In this document: piece after piece, positions 17,461 to 26,605 of the stretch | Layout of the letters: every line of letters starts with the position of its first letter | Position numbering within the stretch: position 1 is the first letter of the stretch | Source of the DNA: a virus | Length of the DNA stretch: 43,334 nt | Virus record (IMG/VR): IMGVR_UViG_3300033571_014677 | Location: 1-43,334 of that record | Reading direction: 5' to 3' (one strand) | Notes under the pieces: generated by a model | Database searches by the model: none | Told to the model about the DNA's origin: nothing | What the model saw: the letters and a program-made list of their open reading frames with translations, nothing else | Translations under genes and position numbers: made by a program

Positions 17461-20400
17461 ATGTCGAATACAAAAAACTCGTTTTCATCCTTAATAGCAC
17501 AATTTCTTAGACTTCAGAAGAATTCACTGGAAATTATTAATAAGCTTAATGATCTGACAACATCTTCTAAAGATACTGTAGAGATAGAATTTTTAAAAGA
17601 TGACAATACATCGGAAAATATACAGGTCCCTTCTTTTGGATTTTTAAAATCTGAAATAAACAGATTAGATCAGAATATTAAATCTCTTTCAGGACTTGAG
17701 GATAATAAAGCAAATGTAAGAAATGCAGACGGTACTGTTTCTAAAATATACCAATCCAGAGTTTTAAAGGATCCCTCATCTCCATCTAGTTTACAGGTTC
17801 CTTCTACGTTTCAGGCAAGAAACAATTGGTTTTTCGAGTCTTTTTTAAATCCTCTTCTTTATATAGAGATAGATGTAGAAAATCAAATACCTGAAAATTC
17901 AGAAAACGTTTATGTAAAAAGAATAATTGCTAATACACAAACGGACGTACAAAAACAATATTTTGATAACAATTTAAAAGGAAGAAACGATATAACCGAT
18001 TCAGATCTTATAGCATCTTTAGAAAGCCAGGGTATACAATACTTTATAGATGAGCAAATAAATAATCTCGAATTAAGAACAATAAGATATACAGGTTCTT
18101 TTGGAGTACTTAGAATATTTGACGAAGAGGTACAAAATACTGAGAATGGTGCAACTACTACAACAACAGTAAGAAAATATAAGTTAAACACAATAAGATA
18201 TAACGATACATTAGCAGATACAGAAAATTCTAGGACTTTATCTAAGGGTGATTTATTAATAACCTCAGGAGGTACTAAATATGAGATATCAGCAATAGAT
18301 GTTACTAATCAAACTGTTATATTAAAAAGGCTATTCGGATTTGAGCCAATACAAATAGGAGATTCATCATTAACAATATATTCTAATGTTCTGTCAAATA
18401 GACAGGTGGAGGTAAATGTAGGATTTGATGAAAGACAGGGAATTTTTATTAAATCTATAGATGGGGATTTTAATGTTGCTTCTAGTAAGTATAGCCCAGG
18501 AATATGCTTTTGGTCTAATGAACTACAGATTACAACTAGCGACGGAGTAAAAAGCTTGGAGTCTTTTTATAATTCCCAAGTATCTGATTTTGGAAAAATA
18601 TTTATTGCATCAGCTAAGGAAAATACAATTCCTTCAGTTTATGGTCAAACCCCTTCAGCCCCTGTAGTTTCTCCCGGAAACTTTAAAGTTGTTAAGATAA
18701 ATTCACAAGTAACAGATTCTAAAGAAAGCGTGTCGTTTAAGGACAAGATTAAAATAAAAACTTCACTAAAGAATGAAATAGACTCTATAGATAGAGCTAT
18801 AGATCAAACTAGAAAACAGCTATCTGAATTAACAACAACCTCAGCAAAGAAAACTCCTAATGCGGAGTTTAAAAAATTAAACGATAAAATAGCTTCATTA
18901 ACTAAAGATAAAGGAACAAAGACTGGATTATTATCAACAACAATATTAGAAGTAAACAATCTTGTTATAAGTGTACCTGAATTAACTGAAGCCCCTAAAT
19001 ATAGGGTAAGAGGATTCTGGCCAATACCGGAGCCTATAATAGATGCTAAGACAGGAGAACAAAACATAGTTCAATTTAATGTTAGATATAGATATCTTTC
19101 ATTAACAGGGAATCCTAATGGGGTAGATCAGATAGATTATGTAGATAACAATGGAGTACAAAAAACAGGACAATTTACTAATTGGGTTCAATTTAAAAGT
19201 GACGTAAGAAAGAAAGTATATGATACTAATACTGGAACATATATTTGGCAAATAGAGGACGTTAGCGATGCTAATACGGTAAATATAAATCAATTAGATA
19301 TTCCTATAACAAAGGGAGAAAAGGTAGAGATACAAGTACAATCCATATCAGAGGCGGGGTGGCCAACTAATCCTTTAACTTCCGATTGGTCATCATCCGC
19401 TATAGTTGAATTTCCACCAGATTTGGTTGTACAGGTTGATAATACTTCTTTTGCAGTACAAAATAATACCGACCAGGCAGTAGTTGCAATTCAAGCGGAT
19501 TTACAAGCAAAGGGACTAGATCAGCATTTATCTACTCAGTTTACATCTGGAGATAAATTCTTTGCACATAATTCATCTACAATTTCTTCCGGATTTTTTG
19601 ATTCTACTGGTAAAGCTTTGGATCTTTTCCAAAAGTTAACACAAATAGATAACGAATTACAATCTCTTAGAGCTCTTATTGCTAAAGCTAAAGGAACCCT
19701 TGGTGTTTACATTAGAAGTGGTAATACCTCGAATAAAATAAATCCCGGGGGTACTATAAATCTTTTTGCAGGATATTACGATCAGCTTATAGATTTATCT
19801 AATCCTAGTAACAAAGGAAAGATAGCTACTATTATTTATTATTTAGAGCTTAGAAATGAAGCTGCTACACCTCTAGAGTTATCATCATTAATTCCAGGAG
19901 GTCAAGGTGTAAAAGCTCCTAATAGCATAGGAGGACAACCAGATTATAATAATAACAGAAAATATGGAGATACTCCTATACAACTATCTGGTATAGTTGA
20001 TGGTGACGTAAGCGTATCATCTCCTGGATATTTTATACAGTCTTCTGGATATCAGAGCGCTAATGCTTATTCCCAATTTATTTATACTAGATATAAAAGT
20101 GTTGGATTGGAAGAGAATTTATATTTTACTCCTCCTACTTCTCTTCCTTGGAACATTAGTACAGGAACTAGTGGATTGCCTATCAATAACGACGGTATCA
20201 TAATGCCTTTTGATCCTGCTGCATCTCCTTCAGGAGGTGGAGCTAATTCTAATGTATGGAACGGAAATTATTCCTCAGGTACACCAACAGGTAACGGGAA
20301 TCTTAATGAATTTTGTATTCATATAAGCCATCCTGATATAAATGACGGAGGAAGCAGTCCTTTTGTTTCTTTAATAAGACCTTCTGTTCTTCCATCTGGA

Positions 20401-20943
20401 CCTATGAATTATCCATCATTTAGACATGCTTTAGGATTCGAAACTGATACTAATATAACTTCTTCAATAACAAGCTCACAGACCACATCATATCAGCAAT
20501 TACAATATTATCCTGCAAATAGCTCTTCTTCTTTTGGAGTTGACGACAACGCATATCCTAATAAATTAGGATTTATAGATACGGATGAATTCTTATGTGG
20601 TAAATTTTCTTGCGGATCTTATTTATTCTTGGCACCAACTAATCATACATCTATACAAATAGAGGGATCTACTCAATTGGCTAAAAGAACATTAGAATTT
20701 GGACAAGAAAATTCAATAACTGTTCCTCTAGTTTTTCAAATGAGAGCACAGGACAAGCTTGGTTTTGTTGGGGGATGGAGATCTGCAGGTAACTTAAAAA
20801 ATATTACCTATACTAAAAAAATAGGGATAGATATACAGGTAAAAAATGAGGAACTTTTTTCTTTTGATGTTCTAGTAACAGGAAGCTACACTAAGACTTC
20901 TCTAATTTCACCTGCTTATTCTCAAAGTAAGAAAACTATTTAA
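17461..20943 (+). CDS. Large tail structural protein with Fn3-like segment
   Basis: This 1160-aa protein begins with a coiled-coil-like N-terminus (FSSLIAQFLRLQKNSLEIINK). Residues about 420-490 form a second coiled coil (IKTSLKNEIDSIDRAIDQTRKQLSEL). Residues about 515-655 have an Fn3-like pattern: beginning KYRVRGFWPIPEP, then VRYRYLSLTG, WVQF, KGEKVEIQVQSISEAGWP and SDWSSSAIVEFPP. A third short coil lies at about 718-745. The C-terminal region is Gly/Ser/Pro-rich and ends with a beta-rich strand. The mix of coil and Fn3-like domain is common in tail-tip and fibre proteins. It is followed by a GTG-started gene 3 nt after its stop. Confidence 0.7.
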   Translation: MSNTKNSFSSLIAQFLRLQKNSLEIINKLNDLTTSSKDTVEIEFLKDDNTSENIQVPSFGFLKSEINRLDQNIKSLSGLEDNKANVRNADGTVSKIYQSRVLKDPSSPSSLQVPSTFQARNNWFFESFLNPLLYIEIDVENQIPENSENVYVKRIIANTQTDVQKQYFDNNLKGRNDITDSDLIASLESQGIQYFIDEQINNLELRTIRYTGSFGVLRIFDEEVQNTENGATTTTTVRKYKLNTIRYNDTLADTENSRTLSKGDLLITSGGTKYEISAIDVTNQTVILKRLFGFEPIQIGDSSLTIYSNVLSNRQVEVNVGFDERQGIFIKSIDGDFNVASSKYSPGICFWSNELQITTSDGVKSLESFYNSQVSDFGKIFIASAKENTIPSVYGQTPSAPVVSPGNFKVVKINSQVTDSKESVSFKDKIKIKTSLKNEIDSIDRAIDQTRKQLSELTTTSAKKTPNAEFKKLNDKIASLTKDKGTKTGLLSTTILEVNNLVISVPELTEAPKYRVRGFWPIPEPIIDAKTGEQNIVQFNVRYRYLSLTGNPNGVDQIDYVDNNGVQKTGQFTNWVQFKSDVRKKVYDTNTGTYIWQIEDVSDANTVNINQLDIPITKGEKVEIQVQSISEAGWPTNPLTSDWSSSAIVEFPPDLVVQVDNTSFAVQNNTDQAVVAIQADLQAKGLDQHLSTQFTSGDKFFAHNSSTISSGFFDSTGKALDLFQKLTQIDNELQSLRALIAKAKGTLGVYIRSGNTSNKINPGGTINLFAGYYDQLIDLSNPSNKGKIATIIYYLELRNEAATPLELSSLIPGGQGVKAPNSIGGQPDYNNNRKYGDTPIQLSGIVDGDVSVSSPGYFIQSSGYQSANAYSQFIYTRYKSVGLEENLYFTPPTSLPWNISTGTSGLPINNDGIIMPFDPAASPSGGGANSNVWNGNYSSGTPTGNGNLNEFCIHISHPDINDGGSSPFVSLIRPSVLPSGPMNYPSFRHALGFETDTNITSSITSSQTTSYQQLQYYPANSSSSFGVDDNAYPNKLGFIDTDEFLCGKFSCGSYLFLAPTNHTSIQIEGSTQLAKRTLEFGQENSITVPLVFQMRAQDKLGFVGGWRSAGNLKNITYTKKIGIDIQVKNEELFSFDVLVTGSYTKTSLISPAYSQSKKTI

Positions 20944-20946
20944 TAA

Positions 20947-23900
20947 GTGGCAAGAAAGATAATTAAACAGAGTTCGTCATTTGGAGTTCTTAGAGCAAAT
21001 CCAAGAATATCCGGAAATGTTAAGATCACAGTTGACTCTAAAAGTGATATATGGCTTAATTCCATAGATTCTAATCAGGAAATGTCTAACAGCTCTTATA
21101 AAGCTTTTAGAATATCTCCCGACACTACATATGATAAAGATCTATATAGATTTTTTGATGAGGGAAGGACACCTCCACAGTTTGTTTTTGGTATGATTGG
21201 TGAGGGAGAGCCTATTCAGAATCAAATAAAAAATATAGAGAGTAGCTATAATTTTTTTTATAGCTCTGGAGTATCACCTTTAATATCTGATAGATACGAG
21301 GAAGACTTTTCTTATCTAGCTCCCTTTTGGTTAGGTGAAGATATACCAGATAATTTTGTAATATTTAAAGTCAATGATCCTATCGATTATTCTTATAAAA
21401 TACCAGTAACATCATTAGATCCTGGTAAATCTTATAAGGTCTTACAAGATACGTCAGTAAATACGCAGGATCCTTCATATGTTCCTTACCAAATATCTAG
21501 CGGATCACAAACATATACTGATGGTAATATATTTACAGCAACATCATTTACATTTACAGTTTTACAAGGTCAGGGAAGTGTGATACTCCTAGATCCATCC
21601 TATAATATAAATTCTGTAGAAAATACTGCTGATCATTTCTACGATAAAATATTACCTAAGTCTACGGTTGTAGCTACTTTTGATTTAACTGAAAATTCTA
21701 AAATAGGGAAATACTTAAGAAAAATAAAAACAACCCCTGGATATACTGATAGTCTTATAGACGTAAGATTTGAAGATAATCAGCTTACTACTTTTAACGG
21801 TGTAAATTATTCTGTTGGTATATTTGATAAGAAGGGGGATTTTTTATTGGACTATTATGAAGATCCACAAACACAAATAGGATTTGAGGATTTTATAACA
21901 AACGGGTTTAGAAATAATGGTATAATAAGCTATAAGCTTCTAAATTTAGAGTTTTTGTTTAATGATGAGGACTCCGAAAATTATACAATAAATAGATATT
22001 TTGGTCTTTATGTTAATTCCCCAGAGCTATCTAGTTTTAAATTAGATGGAAATTCTTTATACAGGGATCAAGGAAATTCCGGTAATACCCCGGTTCCTGA
22101 AAAAAATAATAAAGGATATTATTATCAAGAAACACCGTATTTTCAATATAATGATAATGGTGTAAGATTATTTATAGAAGAGAATAAAATAAAGGGCGTA
22201 ATACCTAATTCTGATGATGTAAATATAAATGAGAATACTAAGTTATTTTGGATAAAAGATAAAAATAATAATTTCCATTCTCTTAAAAGAGACATTAATT
22301 ATTCTAATACATCACCTAAACCTATTCATTCTACTTATGGTATAAGTGGATATGAGAATGAAATAGTTATACAAGATACCTCAATAGATCTATCATTACT
22401 TACTGGGAAAGATGATTCAACAAAGAAACAATATCCTGCGGTTACAACCGGGGAAAAAGGAAGGGGATATTCTGTTATTAGAATAGGGAAAGAATTAAAT
22501 AATACATCGGAGAACGCTTTTATATTTTATAATCCTTTAGGGTATTACGGATTACCCGGATCTAAGTATGACGTAATAAAAGCATCGGATCTTTCTTCTT
22601 CTATAGATGAGTGGGGTCCTGGAAGTTTTTATGCTCAGGATAATGTTTATTATTATCACCCATTCGGTACTAATGATGATATAGCCAAATCTCTTACCGG
22701 CATCTTTAATAACTTTAATTATAATTCTTTTGAGGCATTTCAATCTGGAGATGAAGTTATTATAAGGACTAAAGCCTCAGGTATTCAAGAAAATGAAAAA
22801 TATCATCTGGACTTTTTTCAAAACTTTACTTCTGTTCAAAGAATGCCGGATTCTCAAAGAGGTACAGTTTTTATAAACGAGAAGGATGTATGTGATATAA
22901 ACAGAAAACAATCTTTTATAGGTGGATCCAATTACTCAAATACCAGGGTAAAAGTAAAAATAGAGGATGCAAATAAAATAAAGATAGGATCTACATATAT
23001 AGAGACTGTTAAAAATACTTCAACTGATACTTTTTCTGGTATCGCTGAGTATTCTAATAAGTCCTCGTCTGTTGTAATAGGAAAATATAGATTCATAGAT
23101 CAATATTCTGAAGATAAAAACGGAGATGTTATAGGTCTAAAAGATTTCGAAACTCATGCAACTATTGAGATAGGTAATTTTACCGAATCTATAGCATTTG
23201 GATCATCTGGTACTATATCTGCTTTTGAAACCTATGATATTCCTCTAGGGATATTTTCTTTCTATGGATTAAGGGAAATAGATATGGACTTTTGGTATAG
23301 CCAATATGGATATACTCCAACACAGGAATATTATAAACACTTAGATACACAGCCAGATGGAATTACTAAAATAGTACCGGGTAAAACTTATTTTGTTTCC
23401 GCTGGAGCAACGGCATATTACAATTCACAGGCTATTTCAGGACCGGATTTCTTTATAGGAATTCCAGGGGAGGAGGAATATGAACTATTATTTTCTTCAC
23501 CTACAGCTGAATCTAATGTTTTTCCTACCTTATCATCTAGAGGTAATGAAACAGGGGCTGGTCTTAACCCTAGCAATTTTGATTATTCCTTTTATCCAGA
23601 TCTTGATGCTTTTCCAGGATTTTACGGGATTCAATCGCTCCAATTTATAAACGATCTAATAGGATTAGATACTAAATATAAGCAATTAAATTTTGGTAAG
23701 CTTGAATCCGAATATGATTATACCCAAGATAACTATAATCCCGAATATGCACTAAATAGTAGAGTTAGTCCTTATATTACTAAATGGGTTTATAGAGGAG
23801 GAACAGATGTTAGAGGGAATGGATATAGGCTGAATAATAATTTAGCATTTAATCCTCTTAACTTTTCTCCTAGTTTTTTTAGAAGAAATCAGGATGCCCA

Positions 23901-26562
23901 ATATTTTACCCACGAATGGTATCATTTACAGAAACCCCCTTATTCATTACCGGAGGATCCTTTACATATAGATAAGAACTATTTATCAGGAGAGCTTGAT
24001 GAATCTTTATTATTTGATTCTAATCCTTCTTTAAGAGACTATTTTATGGATTATTTTTCTGTAGAAGGTGAAGATTTATCGCAATATTATCCATTAAGCA
24101 GCACAATAGAAAATATAGATCTTACTGAGAGATATTCTCTATTTGATTTTAATTCAAGTAGTGGTTATTCTGAAACTTTATACAGGGGAGCAAAAATTAG
24201 GATAAAAAGAACCTTTACTGATTATGCACAACAAGAATCAATAAAATACATAGAGGATGATAGATTTTATGATGATTATAAATTCTCTTGTGTCATAGTT
24301 CCTATAAAAAATGTGATAGATGAAATACAGACTCCTGTAAAAATAAAAGTCGTAGAAAATAGAACATTTAAGAACATAACTTTTATAATAAAGGTTTTAA
24401 TAGACGATGCTAGAGTTCTTAATTTTGAAGATGTAAGTCCATCTAATCAATATTTGGATCTTGATTATTTCCTATTATATTCATTGAGAGATAAATTGAA
24501 TAGCCAGTATTTTTCAGTTCCCTCTACCTCATATCTTCCTTTAGGCTCTATAGAGTTACCTATAATAGGAGATATAAAATTATCTTCTGGATTAAATATA
24601 TCATCAAATCCTAATTCTCAAGGATTATTTTCATCTGTGAATCCAGGTACATTTGGTAATGAGGGAGAGGTTTATATTATACCTAATCCTGAATACGATA
24701 CAGATCTGAGAGACGAGATAAACTTTACCTATTTACCAAGCGTATCACCTAACGGAATTACTGGGCCTAACACAACTAGTCCTGGATCTTTCTATGGAAT
24801 TGCTGGTCCATCTCCATACAACGGGTACGTTTTGCCCTTTCCTACAGGTGTTGGAGAGAAGGTGGTTAACTTTACAGCAATAAATCCTGATTATCAATTT
24901 GATTTTACTGATATAGGAATACCTGGACCAGTTAATATACCAACTATAGCAAATTATAGTACTATATCTAACATACCAATATATCAAAGAAATGGTGGTA
25001 TAGGATATTGGGGAAACATATTAGAAAAAATTTCATTTGCTAATATTTCTTTATGGGTAAATACAGGATATCCTTATATAGAGTATATTACTTATGAGTG
25101 GGATTCATTAAATAAAACAAATAAGATATTAAAAAACCAGTTTGTTTTAGAATTTTTAAAACCTTCAGTGATAGAACAGGATACTGTATTATTTCCTGTT
25201 GAGATTACAGATAAACCGCAAGAGCTTACCGTATTTAATGTTGGTTATAATATTGATGAGTTATCTGGTGACACCGAAATGTATAGATATAGTGGTGAAT
25301 ATGTTCCAAGCTTTAGAGAGCTACTAAAATTCGAAAATGTAAAGCATGATGTTCCTTTTTGGACCACACCCGAATCATTTATATTCTATGTTAAAATTGT
25401 AGATAAAACTAAAGAAAGTTTTACTTATGATCTTGGATCAACATCTTGTATAGAAATTAATAGTGTTTCTCAAGATGAAATAAATTTAGTGAAAGGTATA
25501 ACTTATTATTTTGATGTTAGTGACCCTAGTAATTTAGGATATCAGCTATACTTTTCGGAATCTAATATAGGTAACAATATATCAGGGGATTCTATTAATC
25601 AAGGTTATACTCTAGTAGGAACTCCAGGAATCTCTGGGTCTTATATAATTATGGAAGTTCCTTACGATTTTCCTATCTCTGTATTTTATGTATGTGAAGG
25701 AGGAAAATATATGGGAAGAGAGATAAATGTTATCGATCCTATAGAATATTCATATTGTTCTTTTGGACCATATAGGGACAATTTTGGGGTTTCTAAAAAT
25801 GTAAATTATTATAAGTACTCTCCTCAATGGATTTTTAGGATAGGCCAAAATTCTCCAAATAACCCGGTTTATAATTTAATAGGAGAAACCCCTGTAGATA
25901 AAAGAGATTTATCTATTTTTGAAAGTTCTTGGGATCCTGGATTTTATAGAGAATATACAGGACCTACTGGTTATAATAGCCTTCCAGGTACTAAGGTAAT
26001 GAAAGAACAAAAAGCTTTCTTTGGAAGTAAATTTATGCAGACTCCTGATTCTATAAACTCGCAAAAACAATTAGTTCCTGTTCAATCTATAAAAGGTGTT
26101 CTTGATGTTAATTATAACAACTATCCTAATTATGAGATATTATGGGAGGACACACCTACAGAGCTAAGAGGGGTTTTATTAATAGATAGAATGTTAACTA
26201 GATATTTTCTAGAAAATGGAGGAAAACAAACTTTTGATAAATTTATATTACCTGAATTTGGATTCGGAACCTCTACAGATTTAGATGATGATTTTAAAGA
26301 ATATATGAATCAAAATATTATTCCCGTATTCCAGTCTAAAAATAATGGAGGGTATATGAAAAAAATACCAATTTCTGCTTCTCAAACTCTTACACCAGTT
26401 GTAGGAGATCTTGCTGACTATCAGAAATTAATAAATGGATACTTCAGATCCTCTGAAATTAGATACACTAAGATTAATGAATTAAGATACGAATTTAGAG
26501 TTCCAAAGGACCCTTCTTTTAATTATTCTGTATGTTTCTCTATAGAGATAGGAAAAATTTAA
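20947..26562 (+). CDS. Very large tail protein with degenerate cupredoxin-like domain
   Basis: This 1871-aa protein starts at GTG, 3 nt downstream of the previous stop; MARKIIKQSS reads as a normal N-terminus. It is mostly beta-rich and Tyr/Ser/Asn/Asp-rich, with DFWYSQYGYTPTQEYYKHL and similar segments but no catalytic motif. Residues about 1505-1600 match a cupredoxin-like module as found in some phage tail proteins: ITYYFDVSDPSNLGYQLYFS, then VGTPGISGSYIIMEVP, then VFYVCEGGKYMG. The usual copper ligands are incomplete: the His in NHP and the H of the CxxH segment are absent, while Cys and Met remain. A structural rather than metal-binding use is likely. The function of the rest is unknown. 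Confidence 0.7.
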   Translation: MARKIIKQSSSFGVLRANPRISGNVKITVDSKSDIWLNSIDSNQEMSNSSYKAFRISPDTTYDKDLYRFFDEGRTPPQFVFGMIGEGEPIQNQIKNIESSYNFFYSSGVSPLISDRYEEDFSYLAPFWLGEDIPDNFVIFKVNDPIDYSYKIPVTSLDPGKSYKVLQDTSVNTQDPSYVPYQISSGSQTYTDGNIFTATSFTFTVLQGQGSVILLDPSYNINSVENTADHFYDKILPKSTVVATFDLTENSKIGKYLRKIKTTPGYTDSLIDVRFEDNQLTTFNGVNYSVGIFDKKGDFLLDYYEDPQTQIGFEDFITNGFRNNGIISYKLLNLEFLFNDEDSENYTINRYFGLYVNSPELSSFKLDGNSLYRDQGNSGNTPVPEKNNKGYYYQETPYFQYNDNGVRLFIEENKIKGVIPNSDDVNINENTKLFWIKDKNNNFHSLKRDINYSNTSPKPIHSTYGISGYENEIVIQDTSIDLSLLTGKDDSTKKQYPAVTTGEKGRGYSVIRIGKELNNTSENAFIFYNPLGYYGLPGSKYDVIKASDLSSSIDEWGPGSFYAQDNVYYYHPFGTNDDIAKSLTGIFNNFNYNSFEAFQSGDEVIIRTKASGIQENEKYHLDFFQNFTSVQRMPDSQRGTVFINEKDVCDINRKQSFIGGSNYSNTRVKVKIEDANKIKIGSTYIETVKNTSTDTFSGIAEYSNKSSSVVIGKYRFIDQYSEDKNGDVIGLKDFETHATIEIGNFTESIAFGSSGTISAFETYDIPLGIFSFYGLREIDMDFWYSQYGYTPTQEYYKHLDTQPDGITKIVPGKTYFVSAGATAYYNSQAISGPDFFIGIPGEEEYELLFSSPTAESNVFPTLSSRGNETGAGLNPSNFDYSFYPDLDAFPGFYGIQSLQFINDLIGLDTKYKQLNFGKLESEYDYTQDNYNPEYALNSRVSPYITKWVYRGGTDVRGNGYRLNNNLAFNPLNFSPSFFRRNQDAQYFTHEWYHLQKPPYSLPEDPLHIDKNYLSGELDESLLFDSNPSLRDYFMDYFSVEGEDLSQYYPLSSTIENIDLTERYSLFDFNSSSGYSETLYRGAKIRIKRTFTDYAQQESIKYIEDDRFYDDYKFSCVIVPIKNVIDEIQTPVKIKVVENRTFKNITFIIKVLIDDARVLNFEDVSPSNQYLDLDYFLLYSLRDKLNSQYFSVPSTSYLPLGSIELPIIGDIKLSSGLNISSNPNSQGLFSSVNPGTFGNEGEVYIIPNPEYDTDLRDEINFTYLPSVSPNGITGPNTTSPGSFYGIAGPSPYNGYVLPFPTGVGEKVVNFTAINPDYQFDFTDIGIPGPVNIPTIANYSTISNIPIYQRNGGIGYWGNILEKISFANISLWVNTGYPYIEYITYEWDSLNKTNKILKNQFVLEFLKPSVIEQDTVLFPVEITDKPQELTVFNVGYNIDELSGDTEMYRYSGEYVPSFRELLKFENVKHDVPFWTTPESFIFYVKIVDKTKESFTYDLGSTSCIEINSVSQDEINLVKGITYYFDVSDPSNLGYQLYFSESNIGNNISGDSINQGYTLVGTPGISGSYIIMEVPYDFPISVFYVCEGGKYMGREINVIDPIEYSYCSFGPYRDNFGVSKNVNYYKYSPQWIFRIGQNSPNNPVYNLIGETPVDKRDLSIFESSWDPGFYREYTGPTGYNSLPGTKVMKEQKAFFGSKFMQTPDSINSQKQLVPVQSIKGVLDVNYNNYPNYEILWEDTPTELRGVLLIDRMLTRYFLENGGKQTFDKFILPEFGFGTSTDLDDDFKEYMNQNIIPVFQSKNNGGYMKKIPISASQTLTPVVGDLADYQKLINGYFRSSEIRYTKINELRYEFRVPKDPSFNYSVCFSIEIGKI

Positions 26563-26577
26563 TAGAGGGATGAATTT

Positions 26578-26590
26578 TTGATATATAATA
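26578..26590 (+). promoter_or_regulatory. Candidate promoter element upstream of the collagen-like fibre gene
   Basis: The 43-bp gap 26563-26605 contains TTGATATATAATA. GATATATA starts 26 nt upstream of the ATG at 26606. The same 8-mer occurs 27 nt upstream of 14340, 29 nt upstream of 38237 and 11 nt upstream of 30379. This is a recurrent position-specific AT element, possibly a -10 box. No ribosome-binding site is visible. Confidence 0.3.
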
Positions 26591-26605
26591 CAACTATAAT
26601 AAGAG

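Noticed and set aside
18804-19067. Minus-strand 87-aa open frame inside the 1160-aa tail gene
   Set aside because: Shadow frame without any recognisable domain, opposite a coding region with coiled coil and Fn3-like sequence.
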